Under the pieces are notes generated by a model. It did no database searches and was not told the DNA's origin. It saw nothing but the letters and a program-made list of their open reading frames with translations. A stretch of 64,000 nucleotides of DNA from Terrimonas sp964445775 (GTDB taxonomy: Bacteria; Bacteroidota; Bacteroidia; Chitinophagales; Chitinophagaceae): contig CAYUMH010000004.1 of NCBI GenBank assembly GCA_964445775.1, forward strand, positions 62,001 through 126,000, given 5' to 3'. A program made the position numbers and the translations under genes. Of the stretch, positions 7,696 through 17,072 are shown in pieces. How positions within the stretch are numbered: position 1 is the stretch's first letter; every line of letters starts with the position of its first letter.

Positions 7696-7703
7696 TAAAT
7701 TTG
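7696..7703 (+). promoter_or_regulatory. Bacteroidota -7 element for the sensor kinase
   Basis: TAAATTTG matches TAnnTTTG, 87 bp upstream of the GTG start at 7790. Confidence 0.4.
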
Positions 7704-7789
7704 TAATTTGGCTCAAACTTATTTTATCGCCTCTGGCGGCGGATATAAACATAAACTTTTATCTTTCCATCTAAAGCAAATACCGGTTC

Positions 7790-9139
7790 GTGAAAAAGAC
7801 ATTCACTATCATCATCATCCTTATTTCGTTATCGCTGGTCGGCATTATTATATTGCAGCTGTCGTGGTTAAGCAATATGAACCAGTTAAGTGAGGACCGT
7901 ATCAAACAACAGGTGGATGAGGCCAAGATCAATGCCGGCCTGGAACTGAACCAGATCAAATCTTCTTACGTACCCATTCCTTTATCCAGCGGTACCAACC
8001 AGTTTTTAGAGGGCTTCAGCCGCAGCTTTATTAAACCGCAGACCCTGGCCTCAAAACTTTCCGTTAAAGAGCTGCATGATATCATCCGCCGGAATTTTAA
8101 TGCCAAAGGATTAAAAAAACTGCAATTCGATTTTGCCATCATTAACCAGAATGTGAAAGCATACCTGCCCGATGAAATATTGCTGGCTTCCAACAACTTT
8201 GTAGCATCCTACAGTGATAGCCTCAATAACTATACGCCGCTGGGTGCTTATATTATATCGCAGCCTGGCTCCGCTTCCGAAAGCCTTACTTCCAATGAAA
8301 TACTGTTTGTAACGGTAATTGACTGGAAGGCCCTGGTGATACGTTCTTTACGCTGGCCCATCATTATGTCCATTGTGTTTACCCTTATCATTATTGCGGC
8401 GTTCTATGTAACTGTGCGTACCATGCTGCAGCAAAAGAAAATAGGCGAGATCAAGAATGATTTCATCAACAACATGACCCACGAGTTTAAAACACCGCTT
8501 GCAACTATATCACTGGCCGTGGATGCGTTGAAAAACGAAAAAGTATTACAAAACGCTGAAAAGATCGATTATTTCCGTACCATCATCAAGGAGGAAAACC
8601 TGCGGATGAATAAACAGGTGGAAACCATTTTAAAAGCTTCGCAGCTGGAAAAACAGGAGGTTGACCTGGCTTTGAGCCCCCTTCATGTGCACGATATTAT
8701 ACAGGATGTGTTAGATAATTTTGCGTTACAGCTGGATGATAAAAACGGTGTAGCCGAATTAAACCTGCAGGCCACCAATGACCTCATTGAAGCGGATGAA
8801 GTGCATTTTGGCAACCTGGTGAACAACCTGGTGGATAATGCGGTGAAATACTCCAAAACCAATGTGCCTATCCAGATCAAAATATCGAGTCAGAATACCG
8901 GTAAAAAGCTCGTACTTCGATTTGAGGATAATGGTATAGGCATGAGCAAAGAGACCGTAAAACGCGTGTTTGAACGCTTTTACAGGGCACATACCGGTAA
9001 CCTGCACAATGTAAAAGGTTTCGGGTTGGGCCTTAGTTATGTAAAATCCATGATAGAGGCGCATCATGGTGAAATAAAAGTAGAAAGCACCCTGGGTAAA
9101 GGGAGCATTTTTACCATTGAGCTTCCCCTGAAAAAATAA
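7790..9139 (+). CDS. Orphan sensor histidine kinase
   Basis: A protein of 449 residues. The start is a GTG at 7790, chosen because it sits directly before a membrane segment (about residues 5-24). A periplasmic sensor region of roughly 160 residues with no recognised fold follows, then a second helix (about 188-208). The dimerisation domain carries the phospho-acceptor His231 in NNMTHEFKTPLATI; the ATPase domain has the N box NNLVDNAVKYS, the G1 box DNGIGMS and the G2 box GFGLGLSYV. It is complete and apparently active. No response regulator gene is adjacent: the next gene is convergent. The signal it senses is unknown. Confidence 0.95.
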   Translation: MKKTFTIIIILISLSLVGIIILQLSWLSNMNQLSEDRIKQQVDEAKINAGLELNQIKSSYVPIPLSSGTNQFLEGFSRSFIKPQTLASKLSVKELHDIIRRNFNAKGLKKLQFDFAIINQNVKAYLPDEILLASNNFVASYSDSLNNYTPLGAYIISQPGSASESLTSNEILFVTVIDWKALVIRSLRWPIIMSIVFTLIIIAAFYVTVRTMLQQKKIGEIKNDFINNMTHEFKTPLATISLAVDALKNEKVLQNAEKIDYFRTIIKEENLRMNKQVETILKASQLEKQEVDLALSPLHVHDIIQDVLDNFALQLDDKNGVAELNLQATNDLIEADEVHFGNLVNNLVDNAVKYSKTNVPIQIKISSQNTGKKLVLRFEDNGIGMSKETVKRVFERFYRAHTGNLHNVKGFGLGLSYVKSMIEAHHGEIKVESTLGKGSIFTIELPLKK

Positions 9140-9546
9140 GTGCAATACCGGCAGGCTGCAAGTTTCGGATGAGCTAAGACAACTGCCTGCCCTGGTCATC
9201 TCTTTCCTTGTACAGTAAACAAAATACAGGCCCTTTAAAACATAACAGCAGGTATTGCTGCTGATGCTTTCTGTGGGCTATTACCGGCAATTTCCCGGGC
9301 CTTATACTATTGCTTTGTTCCCGGCCTCACTTCACTTCTATACCAGGTATATTACTGCTTGTTCCGGCATGTAGTCTGCAGTTCATTCATTGCCTGTATA
9401 CTGCTTTATAACCACTTAAAAATACATCTTAGAGGCGCTTGTTTTTGATAGGGGGCATCCGCTATTAAGTATGTTTAATAAAGCAGGGGCAATAAAAAAG
9501 CCCCTTTGCAGGGGCTTAGTGTGTCAACCGTCCACTGTTGAATATT
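9140..9546. other. Gene-free stretch between the kinase and the T9SS protein
   Basis: In this 407-bp convergent intergenic region the only element seen is a terminator at its right end. No coding frame, repeat tract or RNA gene is evident. Confidence 0.6.
9493..9517 (-). terminator. Terminator of the T9SS protein gene
   Basis: AAGCCCC and GGGGCTT (9499-9504 and 9511-9517) form the stem; on the minus strand a run of Ts follows (9493-9498). Confidence 0.75.
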
Positions 9547-11151
9547 TTATTGTTTCACAACTTTTTCAGTTGCGATGATTTTATTGTTGCTGATCACCTG
9601 TAAGAAATAAACACCTTTTACAAAGCTGCCTGCTTCTGTTACCGCGATGCTGTTAAAGCCGTTGCTTACACCTACATTTTTAGTTACCAGAGCCTGGCCG
9701 CTGGTGTTGATTACACGGATGGTGATGGTTTCTTTTTCAGTAGCCTGGTATTGAACCTGTAATTGATTTACAAAAGGATTAGGTACAACCTGTAAGCTTA
9801 CATTTTGCGTGTTGCTGAAACGTACAGTCCTGGTATCAGATAATTTAGACTCACCGGTAATTTCTTTACCGTTAATTCTGTAGTAAACAATTTTGCTGTT
9901 AGCGTTCACCTGGTTGTCTTTGTACTGGTAGCTTCTGATATTGTCCATTGATAATACTATGGCAATAGTGTTGAAAGTGATACCGTCATAGCTGCGCTGA
10001 ATTTCAAAGCTTGTTTCGTAGTCAAAAGAAGCTTTCCAGTCTAAAACAGGTACATTGTTGCTTAAGTTAACATTGAATGATTCCCATTTAACCGGTAAAG
10101 GTAAAGGAGCTTCTTCAGGAGCACAGGTAGCTAAAGTATTGATGGTATCGGGAGCCGGAACGTTGGTAAACTGAACGGTATTGGTGTTTACACCTGCACC
10201 TTGTGTGTCAAATATGCGGCTGCTGCTGGTTCTTGTAGCATCAAATACATTGATCATGTTGCCTGTACCTGTTGCAGAACCTATTGTACCGTTACCTGTA
10301 GTAGCACCGGTAAAGTACATATTACCGGAACCTGTGATAACACCGCTGTTTACAAAAGTTACACTTTTAATAGTACCGTTACCAGACAGGTTCAGGTTAC
10401 CGTTAGCATTGATAGTTATTTTAGAATCATTGTTGGCATTAGATGACCAGATCAGGCCGGTATTGGTAACCGTGCTTTTGTTTAACACAATTTCACCGGT
10501 AGCAATCATACGACAGTTATTGGTAAGTGTGCTGCCGCTGTTGAAAGTGAGTGTTTTAGCCTGGAACTTACCGATATTAATGATAGCAGCGCCGTTATTG
10601 AAAACAATATCACCACCGGCAATTACCGATTTCCTGTTATTGATCTTGCTGCCGCTGTTAAAAGTAAGATCAGACACTACATTAATATCACCCTGGTTAA
10701 CAATTTCGTTAGCCGAGCTGTTCAAGGCCATATTACCGGTAAAGTTTAATACGGCACCGAAGTAGTTGTTTATTTTGCCGTTACCGGTTAATTGCTGCCA
10801 GCCACCATCAAAAGTTGTGTTACCGTAGTTCTCCAGGCTAAAACCATTTAAAGCACTCAGGTTTTTAATATTAGCTGTACCGTTTACAACAATTTTAGAT
10901 ACGTGGTTGCCATAGCTGTTAGGGCTGAAAGTAGCGCCGCTTTTAACTACGATTACTGAACCGGCGTTCCAGCTGGTAACGTTACCTGTATAAGTACCTG
11001 CATTGATAATTAAGCTGTCATTAGCATTCAGGTGATATGAAGTATTGCTGTTGCCGTTTACATTGTATGTAACCTGGCTGTTGGCAGTGAAAAGGTTTAA
11101 GGTAAATACACTAAGAATAATGAAAAAAATACGGGTAGAAATAGGGTTCAT
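9547..11151 (-). CDS. T9SS type A sorting domain protein with repetitive passenger
   Basis: A protein of 534 residues with an N-terminal signal peptide (about residues 1-26). Residues about 30-320 are Asn/Thr/Gly-rich, with repeated short segments such as NSGSTL, NNGAAI and SG(N/V) that suggest a beta-helix or adhesin-like repeat fold. After a linker, residues about 350-430 look like an Ig/fibronectin-type domain (WKASFDYETSFEIQRS). The last 80 or so residues are a type A type IX secretion sorting domain: VVPNPFVNQLQVQY, ISGQAL-like NTSGQAL and a final GVYFLQV...KVVKQ. It should be moved by T9SS to the cell surface or outside. The role of the passenger is unknown; adhesion is a guess. Confidence 0.85.
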   Translation of the reverse strand: MNPISTRIFFIILSVFTLNLFTANSQVTYNVNGNSNTSYHLNANDSLIINAGTYTGNVTSWNAGSVIVVKSGATFSPNSYGNHVSKIVVNGTANIKNLSALNGFSLENYGNTTFDGGWQQLTGNGKINNYFGAVLNFTGNMALNSSANEIVNQGDINVVSDLTFNSGSKINNRKSVIAGGDIVFNNGAAIINIGKFQAKTLTFNSGSTLTNNCRMIATGEIVLNKSTVTNTGLIWSSNANNDSKITINANGNLNLSGNGTIKSVTFVNSGVITGSGNMYFTGATTGNGTIGSATGTGNMINVFDATRTSSSRIFDTQGAGVNTNTVQFTNVPAPDTINTLATCAPEEAPLPLPVKWESFNVNLSNNVPVLDWKASFDYETSFEIQRSYDGITFNTIAIVLSMDNIRSYQYKDNQVNANSKIVYYRINGKEITGESKLSDTRTVRFSNTQNVSLQVVPNPFVNQLQVQYQATEKETITIRVINTSGQALVTKNVGVSNGFNSIAVTEAGSFVKGVYFLQVISNNKIIATEKVVKQ

Positions 11152-11234
11152 ATCACTTAATTATAGGGTAAAAAAACGGATTCGTATTATGAGGATTACT
11201 AGGTTTTTTTAGTGTTTTCCTTCGTAATACAACA

Positions 11235-11242
11235 CAAAAGTA
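11235..11242 (-). promoter_or_regulatory. Bacteroidota -7 element for the T9SS protein gene
   Basis: The minus strand reads TACTTTTG (TAnnTTTG), 84 bp upstream of the ATG at 11151. Confidence 0.45.
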
Positions 11243-11603
11243 TTGCGTATTTTACTGTAATCAAATAGTAAAACTACTTGCGATAAACGTTGTAATTTTT
11301 ACTAATATTATAAAGTGTTGATTTTTAATTTGTTGATAAAGAAGCCGACAGTAAAATTTTTTTTCAAATTCATTTTTTATTGACATATGTCTATCTTTTT
11401 TAGGTAAACCAGGAGGTTTTCACACCTGTCCTGTGCCATTCAGGGAGGGTAATTTTACGAAAACAGGAGGCTTTTTCGGGTTATTACGAAACCGGGGATA
11501 TATGGGATTTTACCATTTTTACGTAGAAACTGGTGTTTTCCCGATCAATAAGGGTTTTTACCGGGAGGTAGAAGGGGAGAGGGGCTGGGAAGGTGGTATT
11601 ATA

Positions 11604-11666
11604 AAGGTATAGGGTGTAAGGTATAAGGTGTAAGGTATAGGGTGTAAGGTATAGGGGGTAAGGTTA
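11604..11666. repeat. Heptamer tract, AAGGTAT/AGGGTGT type
   Basis: Nine consecutive 7-base units alternate between AAGGTAT-like and AGGGTGT-like forms, so a 14-base higher-order period is visible. This is the most regular tract in the window; a related one lies at 27172-27220. Confidence 0.85.
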
Positions 11667-11698
11667 AAATGATGACAAGGGAAAACTATGAACGGGGT

Positions 11699-11728
11699 AA
11701 AAAAATAGCCCCTGTAAACAGGGGCTAT
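11699..11728 (-). terminator. secA terminator
   Basis: A 10-bp perfect stem (11705-11714 with 11719-11728, loop TAAA) is followed on the minus strand by a run of Ts. It lies 23 bp downstream of the secA stop. Confidence 0.85.
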
Positions 11729-11750
11729 ATATAATAAGTAAAAATTTCAG

Positions 11751-14700
11751 TTACTCTTCGCGGCCGTGGCAGTTTTTGTATTTTTTACCGCTACCACAGG
11801 GACAAGGCTCGTTACGGCCAATTTTGGGGGCAGCTTTAATCGGCTCCTGTTTAGTTAAAGGCGCTCCACCGTCAGTATTGGGGTCAAAACGATCGCTCGC
11901 ATTGGCCGCATAATCCTCACCGGCAGCGTCAATATCCTCTTTATTGGCCTTCATTTTACTGTAATCGGTCTTTTCCACTTTCGCTTCCTGTAATGGGGCC
12001 TGGCCCTGTTCTACAGGTATTTGCGCGGCGTTCAGGAAGCTGACAATATTCTTGTTCACTTCAGCGTCCATATCCTTAAACTGCTGGAAAGCTTCAACCT
12101 TATATATTACCAGCGGATCTTTTTGTTCCAGGTAAGCGGTTTGTACGCTTTGTTTTAAATCGTCCATGGCACGCAGGTGCTCTTTCCAGGCATCATCAAT
12201 AATAGCCAGCGAAATGGTCTTTTCAAGAGAAGTTACCAGCTCCTCGCCTTCGGTAGCAATGGTTTTATCCAGGGGCGCTACCACATTCAGGCCTTTGCTG
12301 CCATCCGTAAAGGGCACTACTACATTTTCAATATGGGCGGGTTGTGACTGGCGGATGTTTTTAAATACCGGGATGGCATTCTTTTTCAACGCATCCTTAT
12401 GTTGCCCGTAAGCTTCGGTAGCTTCCCTATACAACTGGTCGATCACGGTATTCTGGTCGCCTTTTTTAAAAGCTTCCTCCGTTATTTTGGTATCAATACC
12501 AAAAGTTACCAGGCAGTTTAATTTAAAGCCTTCGTAATCTTCCGTAGCACGGAAACCTGCAACCAGGTTCTCGGCAACCACCGAAAAGGCATTGTCAATA
12601 TCCAGTGCCAGGCGCTCGCCAAATAAGGCGTGCTGGCGTTTGGCGTAAATGGTATTACGCTGTTTGTTCATTACATCATCATACTCCAGCAAACGCTTAC
12701 GGATACCAAAGTTATTTTCCTCTACTTTTTTCTGTGCACGCTGGATACTGTTACTGATCATGCTATGCTGTATCACATCACCCTCTTTGTAACCAAAACG
12801 GTCCATCATGCTGGCAATACGTTCGCTGCCAAACATACGCATCAGGTCATCCTCCAGTGATACATAGAATAAGGAGCTGCCCGGATCGCCCTGGCGGCCG
12901 GCACGACCACGTAACTGCCTGTCTACACGGCGGCTCTCGTGGCGTTCTGTACCTATAATGGCCAGTCCACCCGCTTCTTTCACGCCTGGTCCCAGCTTAA
13001 TGTCGGTACCACGACCCGCCATATTGGTGGCAATGGTTACCGCACCTGCTAAACCGGCGCCCGCTACCACCTCGGCTTCTTTGGCATGTTGCTTGGCGTT
13101 CAGTACACTATGCGGAATTTTTTTCTGCTGCAGCATACGGCTTAACAACTCACTGATCTCCACCGATGTGGTACCAACCAGTACGGGGCGGCCTGCATTA
13201 CGTAAATTCTCTACTTCGTCAATTACCGCCTTATACTTTTCACGTTTGGTTTTATACACCATATCCTGCATATCCTTACGGGTAATGGGAATATTGGTGG
13301 GTATATTAACTACATCCAGTTTATAAATGCTCCAAAGCTCTGCTGCTTCCGTTTCGGCAGTACCGGTCATACCACATAATTTATGGTACATACGGAAATA
13401 GTTTTGCAGGGTAATAGTGGCATAGGTTTGGGTAGCGGCCTCAATTTTTACATTCTCTTTAGCCTCTAACGCCTGGTGTAAACCATCGCTGTAACGACGG
13501 CCATCCATAATACGACCGGTCTGCTCGTCTACAATCTTAATAGCGCCGTCAATTACCACATACTCCACATCTTTCTCAAACAGGGTATAGGCTTTTAATA
13601 ATTGTTGTACGGTATGTATACGGTCGGCCTTTTGGGTGTATTCGTTCCTTAACTGCTCTTTCTGTTGTTGTTTTTCTTCAGCGCTGGCATCGCTTTTTTC
13701 TACCTGGGCCAGTTTTACACCAATATCAGGTAAAATAAAGAACTCAGGATCTTCGGCGCCACGGGTGATCATGTTCAACCCTTTCTCCGTCAGGTCAACC
13801 GAATTGTTTTTCTCTTCAATATGGAACAATAATTCCGAGTCTACTATATGCATATTACGCTGCTGATCCTGCAGGTAATAATTCTCGGCTTTTTGCATTT
13901 TTACTTTTACGCCGGGCTCGCTTAAAAATTTAATTACCGGGCCGTATTTGGGTAAACCACGGTAGGCGCGGAATAAGGCCAGGCCACCTGTTTTGGGGTC
14001 GTCCTCACCTTTTTCAAATAATTTCTTGGCTTCGTTCAGGTTCTGGCGAACAATTTTTTCCTGCTCCTGGAACAGCTGGTGTACACGGCCTTTAAAAATA
14101 TGGAACTGCTGGTCATCGCCTTTGGCAACCGGGCCTGATATAATTAAAGGCGTACGGGCATCGTCAATTAAAACGGAGTCCACCTCATCTACCATTGCAA
14201 AGTGGTGACCGCGTTGTACCATTTCGTCAGCCGAATGTACCATGTTGTCACGCAGGTAGTCAAAACCAAATTCATTATTGGTACCGTAGGTAATATCGGC
14301 TAAATAAGCCTGCCTTCTTTGTTCGCTGTTGGGCTGGTGTTTATCAATACAATCTACTTTCAGACCTAACCACTCAAACACGGTACCGTTCCACTCCTGG
14401 TCACGACGGGCCAGGTAATCGTTCACGGTTACAATATGTACCCCTTCGCCGGCCAATGCATTTAAGTAGGCGGGCAGTGTACTTACCAGGGTTTTACCCT
14501 CACCGGTAGCCATTTCGGCAATTTTACCGGAGTGTAATACGGCGCCACCTATCAGCTGTACATCGTAATGAACCATGTTCCAGGTAACATCTACACCGGC
14601 AGCCGACCAGGTATTATTAAATACCGATTGGTCGCCATTGATTTTTATATATGATTTTTTTACGCTCAGTTCACGGTCCAGGTCAGTAGCCGTGGCTACC

Positions 14701-15086
14701 AGATCGGTGTTCTCCTTAAAGCGGCGGGCGGTTTCTTTTACCACGGCAAAAGCTTCCGGCTGTATTTCTTCTAAAATTTCTTCAATTTTTTTATTCCGCT
14801 CTTTTTTCAGTTTATCTACTTCCTGGTATATCTCATCCTTACCTAACAGGTCGTTAAAGGGCAGTTGCTGGGCCGCTTCGTTTTTTGCAGCTATATCGGC
14901 ATCAATATCTTTTAAATACGCTGCGATGCGGGCCTTGAACTCCTGCGTTTTTCCTCTTAATTCATCGTTACTGATAGACTGGTAAGCAGCAAAATGGGCA
15001 TTAATTTTCTCCACAATGGGGGCAATCTTTTTTACGTCCTTTTCCGACTTGCTGCCTCCAAATAATTTAGATATAAAACCAAACAT
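11751..15086 (-). CDS. secA: Preprotein translocase ATPase SecA
   Basis: The motor that drives unfolded precursors through SecYEG. At 1111 residues it is about 200 longer than E. coli SecA, as is usual in Bacteroidota. Walker A MATGEGKT lies at residues 192-199 rather than near 100 because of a charged, helical insertion of about 90 residues (roughly 55-145). Other motifs are VDEVDSVLIDDARTPLIISG, NMAGRGTDIKLG and the helicase motif VI region QLRGRAGRQGDPGSS. The C-terminus ends with the zinc-binding tail EPCPCGSGKKYKNCHG, which also contacts SecB-type chaperones. ATG start at 15086; a TAnnTTTG element lies about 105 bp upstream. Confidence 0.99.
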   Translation of the reverse strand: MFGFISKLFGGSKSEKDVKKIAPIVEKINAHFAAYQSISNDELRGKTQEFKARIAAYLKDIDADIAAKNEAAQQLPFNDLLGKDEIYQEVDKLKKERNKKIEEILEEIQPEAFAVVKETARRFKENTDLVATATDLDRELSVKKSYIKINGDQSVFNNTWSAAGVDVTWNMVHYDVQLIGGAVLHSGKIAEMATGEGKTLVSTLPAYLNALAGEGVHIVTVNDYLARRDQEWNGTVFEWLGLKVDCIDKHQPNSEQRRQAYLADITYGTNNEFGFDYLRDNMVHSADEMVQRGHHFAMVDEVDSVLIDDARTPLIISGPVAKGDDQQFHIFKGRVHQLFQEQEKIVRQNLNEAKKLFEKGEDDPKTGGLALFRAYRGLPKYGPVIKFLSEPGVKVKMQKAENYYLQDQQRNMHIVDSELLFHIEEKNNSVDLTEKGLNMITRGAEDPEFFILPDIGVKLAQVEKSDASAEEKQQQKEQLRNEYTQKADRIHTVQQLLKAYTLFEKDVEYVVIDGAIKIVDEQTGRIMDGRRYSDGLHQALEAKENVKIEAATQTYATITLQNYFRMYHKLCGMTGTAETEAAELWSIYKLDVVNIPTNIPITRKDMQDMVYKTKREKYKAVIDEVENLRNAGRPVLVGTTSVEISELLSRMLQQKKIPHSVLNAKQHAKEAEVVAGAGLAGAVTIATNMAGRGTDIKLGPGVKEAGGLAIIGTERHESRRVDRQLRGRAGRQGDPGSSLFYVSLEDDLMRMFGSERIASMMDRFGYKEGDVIQHSMISNSIQRAQKKVEENNFGIRKRLLEYDDVMNKQRNTIYAKRQHALFGERLALDIDNAFSVVAENLVAGFRATEDYEGFKLNCLVTFGIDTKITEEAFKKGDQNTVIDQLYREATEAYGQHKDALKKNAIPVFKNIRQSQPAHIENVVVPFTDGSKGLNVVAPLDKTIATEGEELVTSLEKTISLAIIDDAWKEHLRAMDDLKQSVQTAYLEQKDPLVIYKVEAFQQFKDMDAEVNKNIVSFLNAAQIPVEQGQAPLQEAKVEKTDYSKMKANKEDIDAAGEDYAANASDRFDPNTDGGAPLTKQEPIKAAPKIGRNEPCPCGSGKKYKNCHGREE

Positions 15087-15191
15087 GATTACGTTTTGTG
15101 TGTATTTGCTTAATGAGATTATTTTATACTAACGAATTAGCCTTGTCAAAAACAATGCTTAAAAACAAAATAAGCCAGTTTGACAGGCTCG

Positions 15192-15199
15192 CAAAGATA
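15192..15199 (-). promoter_or_regulatory. Bacteroidota -7 element for secA
   Basis: The minus strand reads TATCTTTG (TAnnTTTG), 106 bp upstream of the secA ATG. Confidence 0.45.
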
Positions 15200-15287
15200 A
15201 TAAAGTGCGGCGAGACAGCTGATTTTTATGTGAGGGAAAGAAAACCGGCAAAGCCGGAAAATCATGGACAATGGACAAATGAGAGTT

Positions 15288-15430
15288 GACAATTAATAAT
15301 GGAGAATTAACAATTAATCATCCATGGTCCGGGAAAGTCACTATTTATTGCCTGTTCACCCTGAACTTCTGAACCTTGAACCTTTTGAACTTCCCTACAA
15401 TTAACGATGAACGATTAACTATTAACAAAA
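15288..15430. repeat. Three adjacent heptamer tracts of different unit sequence
   Basis: 7-base units ACAATTA/AGAATTA (15288-15323), then CTGAACC/TTGAACC (15361-15395), then CGATGAA/CGATTAA/CTATTAA (15398-15430) follow one another between secA and the lipoprotein gene. Confidence 0.65.
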
Positions 15431-15499
15431 TCCATTATTTTACTTTTTATTAACTTACAAACTTTCATTTAGCGTATTAACACCAAAGGATGCAAGCAT

Positions 15500-16207
15500 A
15501 TGATGTGGAAACAGTGGATAAAATGGACGACAACTATAACAGTAACAGCGTTTTTTTTAATAGCCTGCAATAACGCGGAGATTGGTAATGGGGCCGATGT
15601 AAAACAATCGACTATTTACTTTGATTATTACCTGACAGGGGAGGAGGAGAACGAGAATATTACCCTGCGTTTGCAATACCGTTTTGCCGGGCCTAACGGT
15701 ACCACCTTATTATTAACCAGTCCCAGCCAGGTTACTTTGGATGGCGTGGTATTAACGGCCGACAGCAGTAAAATGAATGGTGTGTATTACGAGGTAATGA
15801 AACCTAAAGAGGCTTTTGCAGGGGAGCATACCATTGTTTTTACCGATCATGATAACAATACTTATACAGAAAAATTCACCTTTTCGCCTTTTAGTATTAC
15901 ATACAATTTACCTGATACCATAAAAAGAGAAAACCTGGTGATTAACCTGGATGGCCTGCAGCCGACTGATTATGTGACCATTTTATTAACCGACACGGTA
16001 TTTACCAACAGCGGTGTAAACCGGGTGGATACGGTAAAAAACGGCGCACTGGTTATTACCAGGGCCGACCTGGATAAACTGGCGCCCGGTCCCGTGTACC
16101 TGGATCTTTTTAAGGAAGAGGAGCTGGAAATTGAAAATGGCACTGCCGAAGGCGGCAGGTTTAATAAAGTGTTTAGTGTCAGAAAGGCATTTTTTTTGGT
16201 GGATTAA
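15500..16207 (+). CDS. Hypothetical lipoprotein
   Basis: A protein of 235 residues with ATG start at 15500. The N-terminus is a lipoprotein signal (hydrophobic residues about 10-22, lipobox LIAC with Cys at residue 23). The mature part is rich in beta-strand-like segments: YFDYYLTGEEENENITLRL, FAGEHTIVFTDHDNNTYTEKF and YLDLFKEEELEIENG, suggesting one or two Ig-like sandwich domains. No family is recognised. The gene downstream (16237) starts 29 bp after the stop on the same strand and is also predicted to be an envelope protein, so the two probably form an operon. Confidence 0.75.
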   Translation: MMWKQWIKWTTTITVTAFFLIACNNAEIGNGADVKQSTIYFDYYLTGEEENENITLRLQYRFAGPNGTTLLLTSPSQVTLDGVVLTADSSKMNGVYYEVMKPKEAFAGEHTIVFTDHDNNTYTEKFTFSPFSITYNLPDTIKRENLVINLDGLQPTDYVTILLTDTVFTNSGVNRVDTVKNGALVITRADLDKLAPGPVYLDLFKEEELEIENGTAEGGRFNKVFSVRKAFFLVD

Positions 16208-16236
16208 CGTAGCTTACAGTACAATCAATAACTATT

Positions 16237-16839
16237 ATGATTAAATATATTGTACTGGGCACTTTACTGCTGGCAACAGCCGTTGCCCGTTCCCAATCTT
16301 TTGAACTGGATAAGTTTACGGAGAAGACCCATAAAACCACCCAAACCGGCATGCTGGTATTAAGCAGCTGGGCAGTGGCCAATATTGGTACAGGCTTTAT
16401 TGCGGCCGGGCAAAGCAGCGGCAGCGATAAATATATGCACCAGATGAATGCTTATTTTAATATGGTGAACCTGGCCATAGCGCAGGCCGGTTACTGGGGC
16501 AGCCGTAAACGTATGAAAACCAAACAGTCATTCGGCCAGGCGGTGAAGCAGCAAAACAGCGAGGAAAAAACATTTTTGTTGAACGCGGGCCTGGATGCCG
16601 CCTATATTTTAGGTGGTTTGTACTGGGCCGAACTGGGGAAAAGACACCCGGGCGAGAAAAAATACTTCCAGTTCCGGGGGTATGGCAAAAGCCTAGTACT
16701 GCAGGGCGGATTTTTAATGATCTTTGACGGTATTATGTACACCATTCGCCAACGGCAGGGTAAAATACTGTTTAAACAACTGGAAAATATTGACTTAGCA
16801 GTTGCTCCCGGCGGCGCTGGACTGGTGTACCGGTTTTAA
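16237..16839 (+). CDS. Hypothetical multi-pass membrane protein with signal peptide
   Basis: A protein of 200 residues. It has an N-terminal signal (about residues 1-19, cleavage likely after ARS or SQS) and then several moderately hydrophobic segments: MLVLSSWAVANIGTGFIAAG (about 38-57), YFNMVNLAIAQAGYWG, LLNAGLDAAYILGGLYWAEL and LVLQGGFLMIFDGIMY. Similar proteins are found in Bacteroidota (possibly the DUF6992 group, from memory and not verified). Function unknown. It follows the lipoprotein gene by 29 bp. Confidence 0.7.
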   Translation: MIKYIVLGTLLLATAVARSQSFELDKFTEKTHKTTQTGMLVLSSWAVANIGTGFIAAGQSSGSDKYMHQMNAYFNMVNLAIAQAGYWGSRKRMKTKQSFGQAVKQQNSEEKTFLLNAGLDAAYILGGLYWAELGKRHPGEKKYFQFRGYGKSLVLQGGFLMIFDGIMYTIRQRQGKILFKQLENIDLAVAPGGAGLVYRF

Positions 16840-16968
16840 TTATTGCCGGCAGGAAGGCGAAATATCGCTTGTAACCAGCATAAAACTATTCAGGACAGGG
16901 TTTTACACCCGGTTTTCCACAATTATATCATTTTATGGTCAGCTAAAGGAAATATGACACCGATGCTG

Positions 16969-16976
16969 TACTTTTG
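16969..16976 (+). promoter_or_regulatory. Bacteroidota -7 element for atpG
   Basis: TACTTTTG matches TAnnTTTG and is followed by CGGCCAAA exactly as at atpD. It lies 180 bp upstream of the ATG, implying a long leader. Confidence 0.6.
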
Positions 16977-16989
16977 CGGCCAAATTGGG

Positions 16990-17072
16990 AATTAGTTAAT
17001 AGTTCATAGTTAATGGTTCATAGTGTAAGGCTTATTCCCATTAACTTTTAACGAATAACGATTAACTAATTG
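16990..17072. repeat. Facing heptamer arms in the atpG leader
   Basis: The left arm (16990-17028) has 7-base units such as TTAGTTA, ATAGTTC and ATAGTTA. The right arm (17037-17072) has units ending in TTAAC (TTTTAAC, GATTAAC), the reverse complement. Together they can fold into a long imperfect hairpin. Confidence 0.65.

Larger units (their letters stand above)
11152..11750. other. Gene-free stretch between the T9SS gene and secA
   Basis: This 599-bp region holds the T9SS gene promoter element (11235-11242), an AT-rich central part, a heptamer tract (11604-11666) and the secA terminator (11699-11728). No frame looks coding. Confidence 0.65.
15087..15499. other. Divergent gene-free stretch between secA and a lipoprotein gene
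   Basis: This 413-bp region has the secA promoter element at 15192 and three successive heptamer tracts (ACAATTA type about 15288-15323, CTGAACT type about 15361-15395, CGATTAA type about 15398-15430). Confidence 0.65.

Noticed and set aside
10181..10765. 194-residue open frame on the plus strand
   Set aside because: It lies antisense to the repetitive passenger of the T9SS protein; the hydrophobic composition is a by-product of the Asn/Thr/Gly-rich repeats.
15098..15289. 63-residue open frame upstream of secA
   Set aside because: It overlaps the secA promoter region, has no family features and shows biased, non-coding composition.
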